A stretch of 64,000 bases of DNA from an uncultured Hyphomicrobiales bacterium (lineage in GTDB: Bacteria > Pseudomonadota > Alphaproteobacteria > Rhizobiales > Beijerinckiaceae). Position numbers and translations under genes: made by a program. The notes under the pieces are model-generated. The model saw only the letters and a list, made by a program, of their open reading frames with translations. It ran no database searches and had not been told where the DNA came from. The stretch lies in contig CAISEY010000343.1 in assembly GCA_903884435.1 (NCBI GenBank), forward strand, positions 42,731 to 106,730. Reading direction: 5' to 3'. Below, piece after piece: positions 28,038-38,345 of this stretch (positions within the stretch are counted from its first letter, which is position 1; each line of letters begins with the position of its first letter).

Positions 28038-29186
28038 TCAGTCCGGATTGATCGGCTGCTGCTCAACCATCGTGATGCCATACCCGTCGAGACCGATGAT
28101 CTTGTGCTTCGAATTGGTCAGCAGGATCATCTTTCGCACGCCAAGGTCGAGCAAAATCTGCGCGCCGATGCCATATTGACGCAGTTCGGCGATGGGCTTC
28201 TGCATGGCGTGGCCCTCGCGTTCCTTGACGAGACGGCTCAGGGTCGTGGGCGTCGGTTCGCGAATGAGCACGATGACGCCGCGTCCCTTTTTCGCGATGA
28301 GCCGCATGGAGTTTTCGAGTTCGCTGCCGCGGGCGCGCGCCTCGCCGCGGAAAAACTCGCCGTGGGTCATGTCTCCGAGGCTGTCGGCGAGAAGGTTGTG
28401 CTGATGCATCCGCACGAGCACCGGCTCGTCGCCGGAGAGGTCGCCGCACACGACGGCGAGGTGCTCGCCGTAGCCGACCTTGTTCGCGTAGACGCGCACG
28501 CCGAAGTCGCCGCCAAAGCGGCTCTCGATTTTCGTTTCGGCGACGAGATCGACGAGTTTCTCGGTGCGCCGGCGGTAGGCGATGAGATCGGCGATGGTCG
28601 CGATCTTGAGGCCGTGGACCTGCGCGAACTTCACGAGGTCCGGCATCCGCGCCATGGTGCCGTCGTCGTTCATGATCTCGCAGATGACGCCGGAGGGGTC
28701 GAGCCCCGCGAGACGGGCGACGTCGACCGCCGCCTCCGTGTGGCCGGCGCGCACCATGACGCCGCCGTCCTGGGCGATCAGCGGGAAGACGTGGCCGGGC
28801 GAGACGATGTCGTCGGGGCCGTTCTTGCCGGTGATGGCCATGTTGATCGTGTGGGCGCGATCCGCGGCCGAAATGCCGGTGGTCACGCCCTCCGCCGCCT
28901 CGATGGACACGGTGAACGCCGTCTGGTGAGGCGACTGGTTTTTCTGGGTCATCGGCTGCAGGCCGAGATAGTCCGCCCGCGCCTTCGTGATCGAAAGGCA
29001 GATCAGGCCGCGTCCGAAACGGGCCATGAAGTTGACGACTTCGGCGTTGGCCTTGACCGCGGGAATGACGAGGTCGCCCTCGTTTTCGCGGCCTTCGTCA
29101 TCGACGAGGATGAACATCCGGCCCTGCCGAGCGTCCTCCACGACATCCTCGATGGAGGACAGCCAGCTGAGGGTTGCTTGCGACAT
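28038..29186 (-). CDS. ribB: 3,4-dihydroxy-2-butanone-4-phosphate synthase with C-terminal RibA-like domain
   Basis: FILVDDEGRENEGDLVIPA; GLICLSITKARADYLGL; TGISAADRAHTI; GHVFPLIAQDGGVMVRAGHTEAAVDVARLAG. Confidence 0.9.
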   Translation of the reverse strand: MSQATLSWLSSIEDVVEDARQGRMFILVDDEGRENEGDLVIPAVKANAEVVNFMARFGRGLICLSITKARADYLGLQPMTQKNQSPHQTAFTVSIEAAEGVTTGISAADRAHTINMAITGKNGPDDIVSPGHVFPLIAQDGGVMVRAGHTEAAVDVARLAGLDPSGVICEIMNDDGTMARMPDLVKFAQVHGLKIATIADLIAYRRRTEKLVDLVAETKIESRFGGDFGVRVYANKVGYGEHLAVVCGDLSGDEPVLVRMHQHNLLADSLGDMTHGEFFRGEARARGSELENSMRLIAKKGRGVIVLIREPTPTTLSRLVKEREGHAMQKPIAELRQYGIGAQILLDLGVRKMILLTNSKHKIIGLDGYGITMVEQQPINPD

Positions 29187-29464
29187 GAACACATATCCTG
29201 CGGAAGGCCGGATCCGCTTTCTTGGCGCGCCGGACGGCGTCCGGCGACACGGGCATTGATACGCGACCTTTGTATTGATCGCGCCGGCAGGGTCAAGGGG
29301 CGCCCCCGCGGCCGGCTCCGCGGCCATCCCTCGCGGGGAACGCGTTCGAACCCCGCGGCGGCGTCCGCGCCCCGGACACGCGAGGGCCAGGCATGATACA
29401 GTTGACGCAAGGCGGTGGCGTTGCGAAAAGCGCCCCCCTTTGACGGCCAGTCCCCGGAGCGACC

Positions 29465-30511
29465 ATGCAACCCTTCGCAAACAGCGCCTTTCTAGCCCCG
29501 GCTCTCGCCCTGTTGCTGGCGTCTCCGGGCGCGGCGCGCGCGGACGCCATCGAGGATTTCTACAAGGGCAAGTCCCTCGATCTCGTCATCGGCTACACGC
29601 CGGGCGGCACCTACGATCTCTACGCCCGGCTCGTGGGGCGCTTCCTCGGGGACTTCATTCCGGGCAAGCCGAAAATCGTCGTGCGCAACATGCCCGGCGG
29701 CGGCAGCCGCGTCGCGACGGGCTGGGTTTACAGCATCGGACCGAAAGATGGCACGGTGCTCGCCACCGCCGACCAGTCGCTGTCGATCGAGCAGGCGATG
29801 GGCGACAAGGCCCTGACCATCGACACCAACCGGCTCCAGTACATTGGCAATCCCAACCAGGACAACAACACGACGGCGTCCTGGCACACGAGCGGCATCA
29901 AGACCATCGAGGACGCGAAGACGCGCGACGTGCCGACGGGCGCGACCGGCGGCAGCACCTCCTCGCAATATCCCAAGGCGATGAACGCGCTGATCGGAAC
30001 GCGCTTCAAGCTCATCATGGGCTATCCCGGCGGCAACGACGTCAATCTCGCGCTGGAGCGGGGGGAAGTGATGGTGCGCGGCTCCAACGCCTGGGGCGCC
30101 TGGAAATCGACGCGGCCGGAATGGCTTAAGGAGAAAAAGATCAACATTCTCGTGCAGATTGGCCTGCACAAGGCGCCGGATCTGCCGGACGCGCCGCTGC
30201 TGATGGATCTCGCGACAAACGACGGGGACCGGCAGGTGCTGAAACTGCTGTCGGCGCCGACGACCATCGGCCGTCCGATTTTCGTCGCGCCCGGCGTGCC
30301 GGCCGAGCGCGTCAGGGCGCTGCGCGACGCCTTCGACCGGATGATTCAGGACAAGACTTTCCTCGAGGCCGCCGCGAAGGAGAATTTCGACATCAACCCG
30401 GTCTCCGGCGACGAAATGCAGAAGATCGTCGGCGAAATCACCAGCGCGCCGAAATCGGTCACGGAACGCCTGTCGCAGATCATCGGCGGCATCGAACAGA
30501 ACGCGCGCTGA
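29465..30511 (+). CDS. Bug/TctC-like substrate-binding protein
   Basis: Signal peptide; EDFYKGKSLDLVIGYTPGGTYDLYARLVGRFLGDFIPGKPKIVVRNMPGGGS. Confidence 0.87.
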   Translation: MQPFANSAFLAPALALLLASPGAARADAIEDFYKGKSLDLVIGYTPGGTYDLYARLVGRFLGDFIPGKPKIVVRNMPGGGSRVATGWVYSIGPKDGTVLATADQSLSIEQAMGDKALTIDTNRLQYIGNPNQDNNTTASWHTSGIKTIEDAKTRDVPTGATGGSTSSQYPKAMNALIGTRFKLIMGYPGGNDVNLALERGEVMVRGSNAWGAWKSTRPEWLKEKKINILVQIGLHKAPDLPDAPLLMDLATNDGDRQVLKLLSAPTTIGRPIFVAPGVPAERVRALRDAFDRMIQDKTFLEAAAKENFDINPVSGDEMQKIVGEITSAPKSVTERLSQIIGGIEQNAR

Positions 30512-30520
30512 GGAGGCGAC

Positions 30521-31567
30521 ATGACCGCGCCGCGCATCGTCTTCGCCCTCGCCGCCAGCCTCGCGCCGGCTCTCGCCGGGGCGCAAACCACGCCGGCGGA
30601 TTTCTATCGCGGCAAGACCCTCGAGCTGAACGTCGGCTACACACCGGGCGGCGGCTACGACGCCTACGCGAGGCTCGTCGCGCGCCACCTTGGCGAATTC
30701 ATTCCGGGCAAGCCGCAGATCGTCGTGAAGAACGTGCCCGGCGGCGGCGGACGCGTGCTGATGGGCTACATGTCGAATGTCGCGACGAGGGATGGCTCGG
30801 CGCTGGCGCTGGCGGACCAGTCGTTGCCCCTGCAACAGGCGATGCGCGATCCCTCGATCCACTTCGACGCGAGGGCCCTGACCTACGTCGGCAATCCGGA
30901 CGCCGACAACAACACGGTCGCGACCTGGCACGCGACGGGCGTGAGAACCATCGAGGACGCGCGAAAAAAGGAAGTCATCGTCGGCTCGACCGGCCCCAAT
31001 ACGTCGTCGCAGATTCCCTGGGCGATGAACGCGACGCTGGGCACGAAGTTCAGGGTCGTCTCCGGTTATCCCGGCGGCAACGAAATCAACCTGTCCATGG
31101 AAAATGGCGAGACGGGCGCGCGCGGCTCGTCGCCCTGGTCGACCTGGAAGGCGACGAAGCCCGACTGGCTGCGCGACGGCAAGCTCTTCATCATCGCGCA
31201 GGTGGGCCTGACCCGCGCCGCCGACCTCCCCGATGTCCCGCTGATCATGGATCTCGCGACGAACGAAGCCGATCGCGCGGCTTTGCGGCTGCTCTCGGCG
31301 CCCGCGACCGTGGGCCGCCCCTTCTTCACGACGCCCGGCGCGCCGGCGGACCGCGTGAGGGCCTTGCGCGAGGCGTTTTCCGCGATGGTGAAGAGCCCGG
31401 CCTTCCTCGAAGAAGCGCGAAAGCTGAGCCTCGACATCAATCCGGTTTCCGGCGAGGATTTGCAAAAGATCGTCGTGGACATCATCGACACGCCAAAGGC
31501 GATCGCCGATCGTCTGACTGAAATCATCTCGCCGCCGGAGGCGATCCAGCAGGGGAGCAAACCATGA
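30521..31567 (+). CDS. Bug/TctC-like substrate-binding protein, tandem paralog
   Basis: DFYRGKTLELNVGYTPGGGYDAYARLVARHLGEFIPGKPQIVVKNVPGGGG. Confidence 0.87.
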   Translation: MTAPRIVFALAASLAPALAGAQTTPADFYRGKTLELNVGYTPGGGYDAYARLVARHLGEFIPGKPQIVVKNVPGGGGRVLMGYMSNVATRDGSALALADQSLPLQQAMRDPSIHFDARALTYVGNPDADNNTVATWHATGVRTIEDARKKEVIVGSTGPNTSSQIPWAMNATLGTKFRVVSGYPGGNEINLSMENGETGARGSSPWSTWKATKPDWLRDGKLFIIAQVGLTRAADLPDVPLIMDLATNEADRAALRLLSAPATVGRPFFTTPGAPADRVRALREAFSAMVKSPAFLEEARKLSLDINPVSGEDLQKIVVDIIDTPKAIADRLTEIISPPEAIQQGSKP

Positions 31568-32178
31568 AACTGATGTACGCGCCGGGCACATGCGCCATCG
31601 GCATTCACATCTTGCTGGAGGAAATCGGCGAGCCCTACGAACTCGTCAAGGTGGATTTCGCCAATCGGGCGCAATACCAGCCGGAATTCACCGGAACGAA
31701 CCCGAAGTCGAAAGTGCCCGTGCTGATCCGCGACGACGGCTCCGTGCTGACGGAATACCAGGCGATCTCGACGTGGCTCGGCCTGACCAACCCCGACAAG
31801 AAGCTCATTCCCGCCGACGCCGAACGCCACGCGCGGATGCTCGAGGCGATGGATTACGTCGTCGGCTTCATGCATGGCCAGGCATGGACGCGCGCCATGC
31901 GCCCGATGGTCTACACGGACAATGAAGCCGAACATCCCGGCATCAAGGCGCGCGGACTCGAAATGTTCAACCGCGCCATGTCGCTAATGAACGCGTCGCT
32001 CGGAAGCAAGGACTGGGTCGTCGGCGATTTCTCGCTCGCCGATCCCGCCCTGTTTTTCGTGTCCTGGTGGGCGGACACCCGCCTGAAGAGCGAATTGCCG
32101 GCGAATGTCGCCGCCCATTACGCGCGGATGCGGGCGCGCCCCTCCGTGCAGGCGGCGCTGGCGCGGGAAGGGTTCTGA
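31564..32178 (+). CDS. Glutathione S-transferase family protein
   Basis: KLMYAPGTCAIGIHILLEEIGEPYELVKVDF; NPKSKVPVLIRDDGSVLTEYQAISTWL; ATGA overlap with the upstream gene. Confidence 0.87.
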   Translation: MKLMYAPGTCAIGIHILLEEIGEPYELVKVDFANRAQYQPEFTGTNPKSKVPVLIRDDGSVLTEYQAISTWLGLTNPDKKLIPADAERHARMLEAMDYVVGFMHGQAWTRAMRPMVYTDNEAEHPGIKARGLEMFNRAMSLMNASLGSKDWVVGDFSLADPALFFVSWWADTRLKSELPANVAAHYARMRARPSVQAALAREGF

Positions 32179-32184
32179 CCGCGC

Positions 32185-34236
32185 TCAGCCTGTTTCCGTC
32201 AGGCCGCGCTTGGCGAGCAGCGCGTCCGGCGTCGGCAGGCGACCGCGGAAGGCCGTGTAGGCCTCCTTCGGATCGCGCAGATTGCCGGCGGAATAGATGA
32301 ACTCGCGCAACTTTTCCGCCGTTTCGCGATCGAACACGTCGCCCTTTTCCTCGAAGGCGGAAAAGGCGTCGGCGTCGAGCACTTCCGACCACAGGTAGGA
32401 ATAGTAGCCCGCCGCGTAGCCCTCGCCGGAAAAGACGTGCGAGAAATGCGGCGAGCGATGCCGCATGGGAATTTCGGCGGGCTTGTCGATCCGCGCGAGA
32501 ACGTCGCGCTCGAAGGCCAGCGGGTCCGCCGCCGCGGCGGGATCGGCGAGGTGCAGGTCGAGATCGACATACGTCGAGGCGCAATATTCAACCGTGGCGA
32601 ACCCCTGATTGAACGCGCGGGCGGCCAGCACCTTTTGCAGCAGCGCCTCCGGCAGCGGCTCGCCGGTCCTGGCGTGCAGGGCGAAGCGCCGCAGCACTTC
32701 CGGGCGCAACAGCCAGTGTTCGTAGAGCTGCGAGGGCAATTCGACGAAATCGGTCGAGACCGCCGTGCCCGCGAGCGAGGGATAGGTCACGTTCGAGAGC
32801 ATCCCGTGCAGCGCGTGGCCGAATTCGTGAAACAGCGTGCGCGCGTCGTCGAGCGAGAGAAGCGCCGGCTCGCCGGGCGCGGGTCTGGCGACGTTGAGCA
32901 CGTTGACGATGATCGGGCGCGTGTCGCCGTCGAGCTTTTGCTGGGAGCGGAAGGCCGACATCCATGCGCCGCCGCGTTTCGAGCCGCGGGCGAAATAATC
33001 GCCGATGAAAATCGCGACATGGGCGCCCGCCGCGTCCTTCACCTCGAAGGTCCGCGCGTCCGGATGATAGACGGGCAGGTCGGGCCGCTCCTCGAACCGA
33101 AGTCCGAACAGTTCGCCGGCGACGAAGAAGGCCGCCGCGATCACCCGGTCGAGCGGGAACCAGGCGCGCAATTCAGCGTCGTCGATGGCGAACTCGGCGC
33201 GGCGCAGCTTCTCCGAATAGTGCCGCCAGTCGTGCGCGGCGAGCGCGTCGTTGACGCCGTCCGCGCGCATCATTCGCTGGAGGCTCTCGCGTTCGCGGAG
33301 CGCCCGCGCGCGGCCGGCCGCCCACACGCGGTCCAGCAATTCGCGCACCGCGGCGGGCGTTTCGGCCATCGTGTCGTCGAGCTTGAAATCGGCGTAGGTC
33401 GCGTAGCCGAGCAATCGCGCCCGTTCGGCGCGCAGGCGCACGGTCTCGGAAATGATGGCGCGATTGTCGCTGTCGCCGCCGTTTTCGCCGCGCTTCAGGA
33501 AACCGTCGAGCAGCTTTTCACGCAGGTCGCGCCGCGTGGAATACGTCAAAAACGATTCGACATTGCCGCGCGAGAGCGACACCGCGTGCTTGCCGGCCTG
33601 GCCGCGCTCGCTGGCCAGCGCGGCGGCGCCGGCGCGGAAATCCTCCGGCAGGCCGGCCAGATCGGCCTCGCCATCGAGCACGAGGAGGAAGTCGTTCTCG
33701 TCCTTCAGGACGTTCTGCGAGAATTGCGTGCCCAGCGTCGCCAGCCGCTCGGTGATCGCGGAGAGGCGCTCGCGTTCGTCGTCCGCGAGGCGCGCGCCGG
33801 AGCGCGTGAAGCCCTTGTGCACGCGCTCGACGAGGCGCTTTTGCCCGGCGTTCAGGCCCAGGCCCTCGCGCGCCGAAAACACCGCGTCGACGCGGGCGAA
33901 GAGACGCGGATCGAGCCAGATGGCGCTGCGATGGCGCGCGAACAACGGCGCGACCTCGCGCTCGACCGCGCGCATGCCGTCGTCGGAGAGCGTGCCCGCG
34001 AGATTGCGGAAGACGTGCGTCACCCGCCGCAAGGCCTCGCCGGAACGCTCCATCGCCTCGATCGTGTTGGCGAAACCGGCCGGGGCCGCGTTCGTCGCGA
34101 TGGCCTCGATCTCGGCGCGCTGCGCGGCCATGCCCGCCTCGATCGCCGGACGAAAATGCGCGGTTTGCACGCGGTCGAACGGCGGCATGCCGAAAGGCGT
34201 CGTCCACGTTTCGAAAAACGGATTTTGCGCGGTCAT
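32185..34236 (-). CDS. M3-family metallopeptidase (oligopeptidase/dipeptidyl carboxypeptidase, Dcp-like)
   Basis: Zinc motif TLFHEFGHALHGMLSNVTYPSLAGTAVSTDFVELPSQLYEHW. Confidence 0.92.
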   Translation of the reverse strand: MTAQNPFFETWTTPFGMPPFDRVQTAHFRPAIEAGMAAQRAEIEAIATNAAPAGFANTIEAMERSGEALRRVTHVFRNLAGTLSDDGMRAVEREVAPLFARHRSAIWLDPRLFARVDAVFSAREGLGLNAGQKRLVERVHKGFTRSGARLADDERERLSAITERLATLGTQFSQNVLKDENDFLLVLDGEADLAGLPEDFRAGAAALASERGQAGKHAVSLSRGNVESFLTYSTRRDLREKLLDGFLKRGENGGDSDNRAIISETVRLRAERARLLGYATYADFKLDDTMAETPAAVRELLDRVWAAGRARALRERESLQRMMRADGVNDALAAHDWRHYSEKLRRAEFAIDDAELRAWFPLDRVIAAAFFVAGELFGLRFEERPDLPVYHPDARTFEVKDAAGAHVAIFIGDYFARGSKRGGAWMSAFRSQQKLDGDTRPIIVNVLNVARPAPGEPALLSLDDARTLFHEFGHALHGMLSNVTYPSLAGTAVSTDFVELPSQLYEHWLLRPEVLRRFALHARTGEPLPEALLQKVLAARAFNQGFATVEYCASTYVDLDLHLADPAAAADPLAFERDVLARIDKPAEIPMRHRSPHFSHVFSGEGYAAGYYSYLWSEVLDADAFSAFEEKGDVFDRETAEKLREFIYSAGNLRDPKEAYTAFRGRLPTPDALLAKRGLTETG

Positions 34237-34285
34237 GCAGAAGCTCCGGAAGACGGGTTGACGCGAGACAGGCGCGGCCGCGGGT

Positions 34286-34750
34286 TCAGCCCTTTCGCCA
34301 GGGCTTCATGTCGCCGACGATCCACTCGCCGTTTTTTTCGCGGCAGCCGACGCCCTGCAATTGCAGGGGCCGCGCCGTGCCGCCCAGCTCGGCCACGAAG
34401 GCGCGGCAAACATGGTCGCCGGACGGGAAGGCCGCGCCGACCGGCGTGAAGGCGCCACGCACGCCCGATTGCGGATTGTCCCAGTTCACGGCGGCTCCGT
34501 TGCCCTGCGGATCGAGCGCGACGCCAAGCGCCGCGCGGGCGCGCCGCCAGTCCTCGGGATCGAGCGTCCTCGATAATTCCGGCAGCGGCTTTTCGATGGA
34601 GCCCGTGACGTCGTCGTGAGAAATCAGCGAAGGCAGCGGGATCGACGTCGAGCAGCCGCCAAGCGCCAGCGCGCAGGCGAGAGCGGCGGCTCTGGCCTCG
34701 CGCGGTCCGCGCCTGTAAAAGTCTCTTTGAAATCGATACACGGCGTTCAC
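34286..34750 (-). CDS. Putative lipoprotein (surface-antigen-like), hypothetical
   Basis: Hydrophobic leader [14 protein letters not shown] (lipobox-like); [35 protein letters not shown]. Confidence 0.7.
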   Translation of the reverse strand: MNAVYRFQRDFYRRGPREARAAALACALALGGCSTSIPLPSLISHDDVTGSIEKPLPELSRTLDPEDWRRARAALGVALDPQGNGAAVNWDNPQSGVRGAFTPVGAAFPSGDHVCRAFVAELGGTARPLQLQGVGCREKNGEWIVGDMKPWRKG

Positions 34751-34825
34751 ATTGCGACCGGATCGCGGCCAGGAACGGAGATTAATCCATTGCAGGAGTT
34801 AACAGAGGGTAAGAAAGCGCCGGAA

Positions 34826-35404
34826 ATGGAGCCATTTTCGCGTTTCGGAGAGCTGCTCGCCGAAGCCGCGAAGAAAGAGGTCAACGACCCGACCGCCATG
34901 GCGCTCTCGACGGTGGACGCCGGCGGCATGCCCGACATCCGCATGGTCCTGATGAAGGAATGGGACCGGCGCGGCTTCGTGTTCTACACCAACCGCAACA
35001 GCGCCAAGGGCCGCGAGCTCGACGCGAGCTGGAAGGCGGCGGCCAATTTCCACTGGAAGAGCCTGCGCCGCCAGGTGCGGATTCGCGGGCCGGTGGAGGA
35101 GGTCACGACGGCGGAATCCGACGCCTATTACGCCAGCCGCCCGCGCGACAGCCGCATCGGCGCCTGGGCCAGCCAGCAGAGCGAGGCGATGGAAGACCGC
35201 TTCTCGCTGGAAAAGGCGGTGGCGCGCGTGGCGCTGAAATACCCCGTCGGCGAAGTGCCCCGCCCGCCCCACTGGATCGGCTATCGCATCCTGCCCCTGC
35301 AGATCGAATTCTGGACCGACAAGCCCTTCCGTCTGCACGAGCGGATCGTCTACCGGCGCGAGACCCCCGGCGAGGAATGGACTGTGGACAGGCTGTATCC
35401 GTAA
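34826..35404 (+). CDS. pdxH: Pyridoxamine 5'-phosphate oxidase (start uncertain; in-frame TTG at 34790 possible)
   Basis: [54 protein letters not shown]-terminal [14 protein letters not shown]. Confidence 0.92.
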   Translation: MEPFSRFGELLAEAAKKEVNDPTAMALSTVDAGGMPDIRMVLMKEWDRRGFVFYTNRNSAKGRELDASWKAAANFHWKSLRRQVRIRGPVEEVTTAESDAYYASRPRDSRIGAWASQQSEAMEDRFSLEKAVARVALKYPVGEVPRPPHWIGYRILPLQIEFWTDKPFRLHERIVYRRETPGEEWTVDRLYP

Positions 35405-35409
35405 ACCCG

Positions 35410-35994
35410 CTACGGATGCGTCACTCCGCCATGCGCGCGGCGCAGGGCCATTCGCTCGCGGTTGCCGAGCACGCCGGCGAAGGGCATGGAGTGACGCAGC
35501 CGTTCGGCTTCTCGCGTGTCCGCCATCACGACGGCGCGCATGGCGTCCACGGGACCGGCGAGCAGCCGCTCCCACGTCTCGCACAGCCACGGGTCCATGC
35601 CCGGCTGCTGGCGCCAGAGAGCGATCAGCTTCGACGCGACGAGATCGTTGGCCTCCGGGCAAATCGCCGTCGCCATTCCAGTGGTCGGCGCCTGAACCCG
35701 CGGCGCCCGGTTTTCCCGGTCCGGCGGGAGCCTGGCCGTCTCGGGACCAACGCCATCCGCGTGATAGCCAAATGCGCCATGGAAGGCGGAGTCCGCTCCG
35801 AGCGACCCCTCGATGAGGTCCGAAAGCCCGGGTCTGAACTTCGGGTAGATGTCGAGTTCCTGCGATCTCAGGAGCGCCGCGGGCGCGTTCGGAAATCGCG
35901 CGAGGATGGCCTGGCCACCGCCGACGACGAACGCCGTTTCATTCGTGATCGCGGCCGCCGCCCGAATGACGTGATGGAAATTCTCGATCTTCAT
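35410..35994 (-). CDS. DUF6036-like putative nucleotidyltransferase-fold protein
   Basis: FVVGGGQAILARFPNAP...LRSQELDIYPK; FHGAFGYHADGVGPETARLPPDREN; CPEANDLVASKLIA. Confidence 0.62.
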   Translation of the reverse strand: MKIENFHHVIRAAAAITNETAFVVGGGQAILARFPNAPAALLRSQELDIYPKFRPGLSDLIEGSLGADSAFHGAFGYHADGVGPETARLPPDRENRAPRVQAPTTGMATAICPEANDLVASKLIALWRQQPGMDPWLCETWERLLAGPVDAMRAVVMADTREAERLRHSMPFAGVLGNRERMALRRAHGGVTHP

Positions 35995-36275
35995 CGCGCC
36001 GCCACTTTATCCGAAATGGCGGAAAATGCGTGGACGGAACTCGCGCGCCCCTGCGACGCCGTGCTCGCCGTTCCCTTCATCAACACGGGGCCGGTCGTCG
36101 AGCCGCCCCCGGGCTCCAGCGGGATCTCGAAAATCTGGTCCGCCGCGCACCGCCGCCTGCGCCAACGCGGTGAAAGGCGCGGAGAAAGCCGGCGGAGGCC
36201 CGCGGACCGCTCCGCGCCCCATGGACTCGCCTCGCCGGCGGGGGCTATTCATTCTTCCGGATGGAGTCTCCGCCC

Positions 36276-36641
36276 ATGTTTCGCCTCCTGGCCGTTCTGG
36301 TTTTCACCGCCTCCTCAGCGCTAGCGCAGACGAAAAAGTCGATCGACAAATTAACGGCCATCGCGCCCGCTTTGCATAGCTGTTTCCATCCCGCGGCGGC
36401 GGGGTCGGAGATCACCGTCATGTTCACCTTCAACCGCAAGGGAGAGGTGTTCGGCAAGCCGCGCATCACCCACACGACGCTCGCGGGCGACGAGGAAGCG
36501 CGGAAGGCCTTCGTCGCGGCGGCGCTGAAGGCGCTGGCGGATTGCACCCCGCTGAATTTCTCCGACGCGCTTGGCGGCGGCGTGGCGGGGCGGCCATTTT
36601 TTATGCGGTTCACAGTCCGGCCGGCGGAGACCCGAACCTGA
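36276..36641 (+). CDS. Secreted hypothetical protein (TonB-C-like fold possible)
   Basis: Signal peptide MFRLLAVLVFTASSALA; ITVMFTFNRKGEVFGKPRITHTT...AALKALADCTPLNFSDALGGGVAGRPFFMRF. Confidence 0.65.
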   Translation: MFRLLAVLVFTASSALAQTKKSIDKLTAIAPALHSCFHPAAAGSEITVMFTFNRKGEVFGKPRITHTTLAGDEEARKAFVAAALKALADCTPLNFSDALGGGVAGRPFFMRFTVRPAETRT

Positions 36642-36750
36642 CGCCCGTCATCGCACCGTCGCGGCTCTCGCCGGCGTCAAGTTCCATGTCATCGCGATGG
36701 AATGTCCGCCAGGACGGGACAGGGCGACCCGCGTGAAATGTTCCGGGGCT

Positions 36751-37788
36751 TCAGTTGCCCTGGGCGATCTTGCGCAGCCGGTCCACGACGCGTTGCGGCA
36801 TCTGGTAGACGCGGGAAATTTGCGCCTGCAATTTCTCGCCCGACGTGGGGCGGTCCACCTGCAATTGCAGCTTTTCGGCCTCGGCGAGGAATTCCGGATC
36901 CCTGAACGTGTCGAGCATGGCCTGGCGCAGGGCGGCGAGCCGGTCCGCCGGAAGATCGGGCGGCGCGACGAAGGGACGGCCGGCGGCGAGCGGCGCGTAG
37001 GCCGCCTCGAACAGCAGCTTGTCGTCCTCGCTCTTCACGAGATCGGGGCCGAAGGGCACGTCGGGCAAGGCCGCGTCCTTTTCCGGTCCGTATTGCACGA
37101 GAATCCGGATTTTCTTGTCCCTGATCCAGTGCTGCTTCGTCGATGTCAGCGACGACCAGAAGGTGACGCCGTAGGAATCGATCTCGCCCCGCTCCATGGC
37201 GATATAGGCCTCGTTCTGGCCGGGGAAGCCGACGATGACCTTGATCTTCGTGCCGAGCAATTCGTTGAGAAGGCGCGCGTAGAAGCTCGGCGTCGAGTTC
37301 GCGCCCGAGGCGCCGGCGGTCATCTCCATTTTTCGCGCGTCGGCGAGCGTCTGGATTTTCGAGTCGCCCCAGATGATGAGCAGGCCCGTCTCGACCGAGG
37401 GCGTGCCGAGCCAGTTGAGCCTGGTCGGGTCGTAGTCCGCCTCCTTCGTGCCGAACAGAGGCTCGAAGGGCGTGTTGTTCTGCACCCCGGCGAAGGTGAG
37501 CCCGTCCCGCGGCGCGACCTTCGCGATCTGGTTCATAGCGACGATGCCGCCGGCGCCGGGCACGTTGCGCACGACGACGCCGGGATTGCCCGGCAGGTGC
37601 TTGGGCAGAAACCGCGCGATGGCGCGCGACAGCGTGTCGTAGCCGCCGCCCGGCGAGGAGCTGACGAGCATGGTGACGGTCTTGCCCTTGTAGAACTCGG
37701 CGGGGGTCTGCGCGGAGGCGTCCGCCGCCGCCAGCGCGGCGATTGCGAAGAGGCCCGCGCGCGCGTATTCCCTTGCCGTGGACGACAT
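36751..37788 (-). CDS. Bug/TctC-like substrate-binding protein
   Basis: Signal peptide; EFYKGKTVTMLVSSSPGGGYDTLSRAIARFLPKHLPGNPGVVVRNVPGAGG. Confidence 0.87.
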   Translation of the reverse strand: MSSTAREYARAGLFAIAALAAADASAQTPAEFYKGKTVTMLVSSSPGGGYDTLSRAIARFLPKHLPGNPGVVVRNVPGAGGIVAMNQIAKVAPRDGLTFAGVQNNTPFEPLFGTKEADYDPTRLNWLGTPSVETGLLIIWGDSKIQTLADARKMEMTAGASGANSTPSFYARLLNELLGTKIKVIVGFPGQNEAYIAMERGEIDSYGVTFWSSLTSTKQHWIRDKKIRILVQYGPEKDAALPDVPFGPDLVKSEDDKLLFEAAYAPLAAGRPFVAPPDLPADRLAALRQAMLDTFRDPEFLAEAEKLQLQVDRPTSGEKLQAQISRVYQMPQRVVDRLRKIAQGN

Positions 37789-37904
37789 CGAACATTCCTT
37801 CCCTGAACTCGCCCGCCCTGCTTAGGGCGGCCCCCGGCGGCTGGCAAGCAAGCGCGCGCCGACTCATGCTATCAATCGCCGCCAGAACCACGAGACCGCC
37901 CGCC

Positions 37905-38345
37905 ATGACGTCACGCAGCTATCCGGACCGCCCCTTTCTCGCGGCGAGCCTCGCCGTGTTTCGCGACGGCAAGGTGTTGCTCGGCTCGCGCGCCGCGCCG
38001 CCGCACGACAAGGTCTACACGCTGCCCGGCGGCATGGTGGAAACCGGAGAGCGGCTGGAGGAAGCGGCCCTGCGCGAGATGCGCGAGGAGACGGGCGTCC
38101 ACGCCGAAATCGTCGGCTTCACCGGCTATTCGCAGGTCATCGTGCCGGACGAGGCGGGCAAGGTGCGCACGCATTTCGTCATCGCCTCCTTCGCCGGCCG
38201 CTGGATTTCCGGCGAGGGGGAGCCGGGCGACGAATTGCCGGCCATGGCCTGGTTCGATCTCGGCGACGCGGGCGCGATGACCCTGACGCCGGGCCTGCTG
38301 CCCATTCTGCGCAAGGGCCTCGCCATGGTGGACGGGCGGGAGTGA
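37905..38345 (+). CDS. NUDIX hydrolase
   Basis: Nudix box GGMVETGERLEEAALREMREETGV. Confidence 0.9.
   Translation: MTSRSYPDRPFLAASLAVFRDGKVLLGSRAAPPHDKVYTLPGGMVETGERLEEAALREMREETGVHAEIVGFTGYSQVIVPDEAGKVRTHFVIASFAGRWISGEGEPGDELPAMAWFDLGDAGAMTLTPGLLPILRKGLAMVDGRE

Noticed and set aside
29187-29460. Possible FMN riboswitch upstream of ribB
   Set aside because: No recognisable RFN-element conserved blocks by eye; Infernal with the FMN model would decide.
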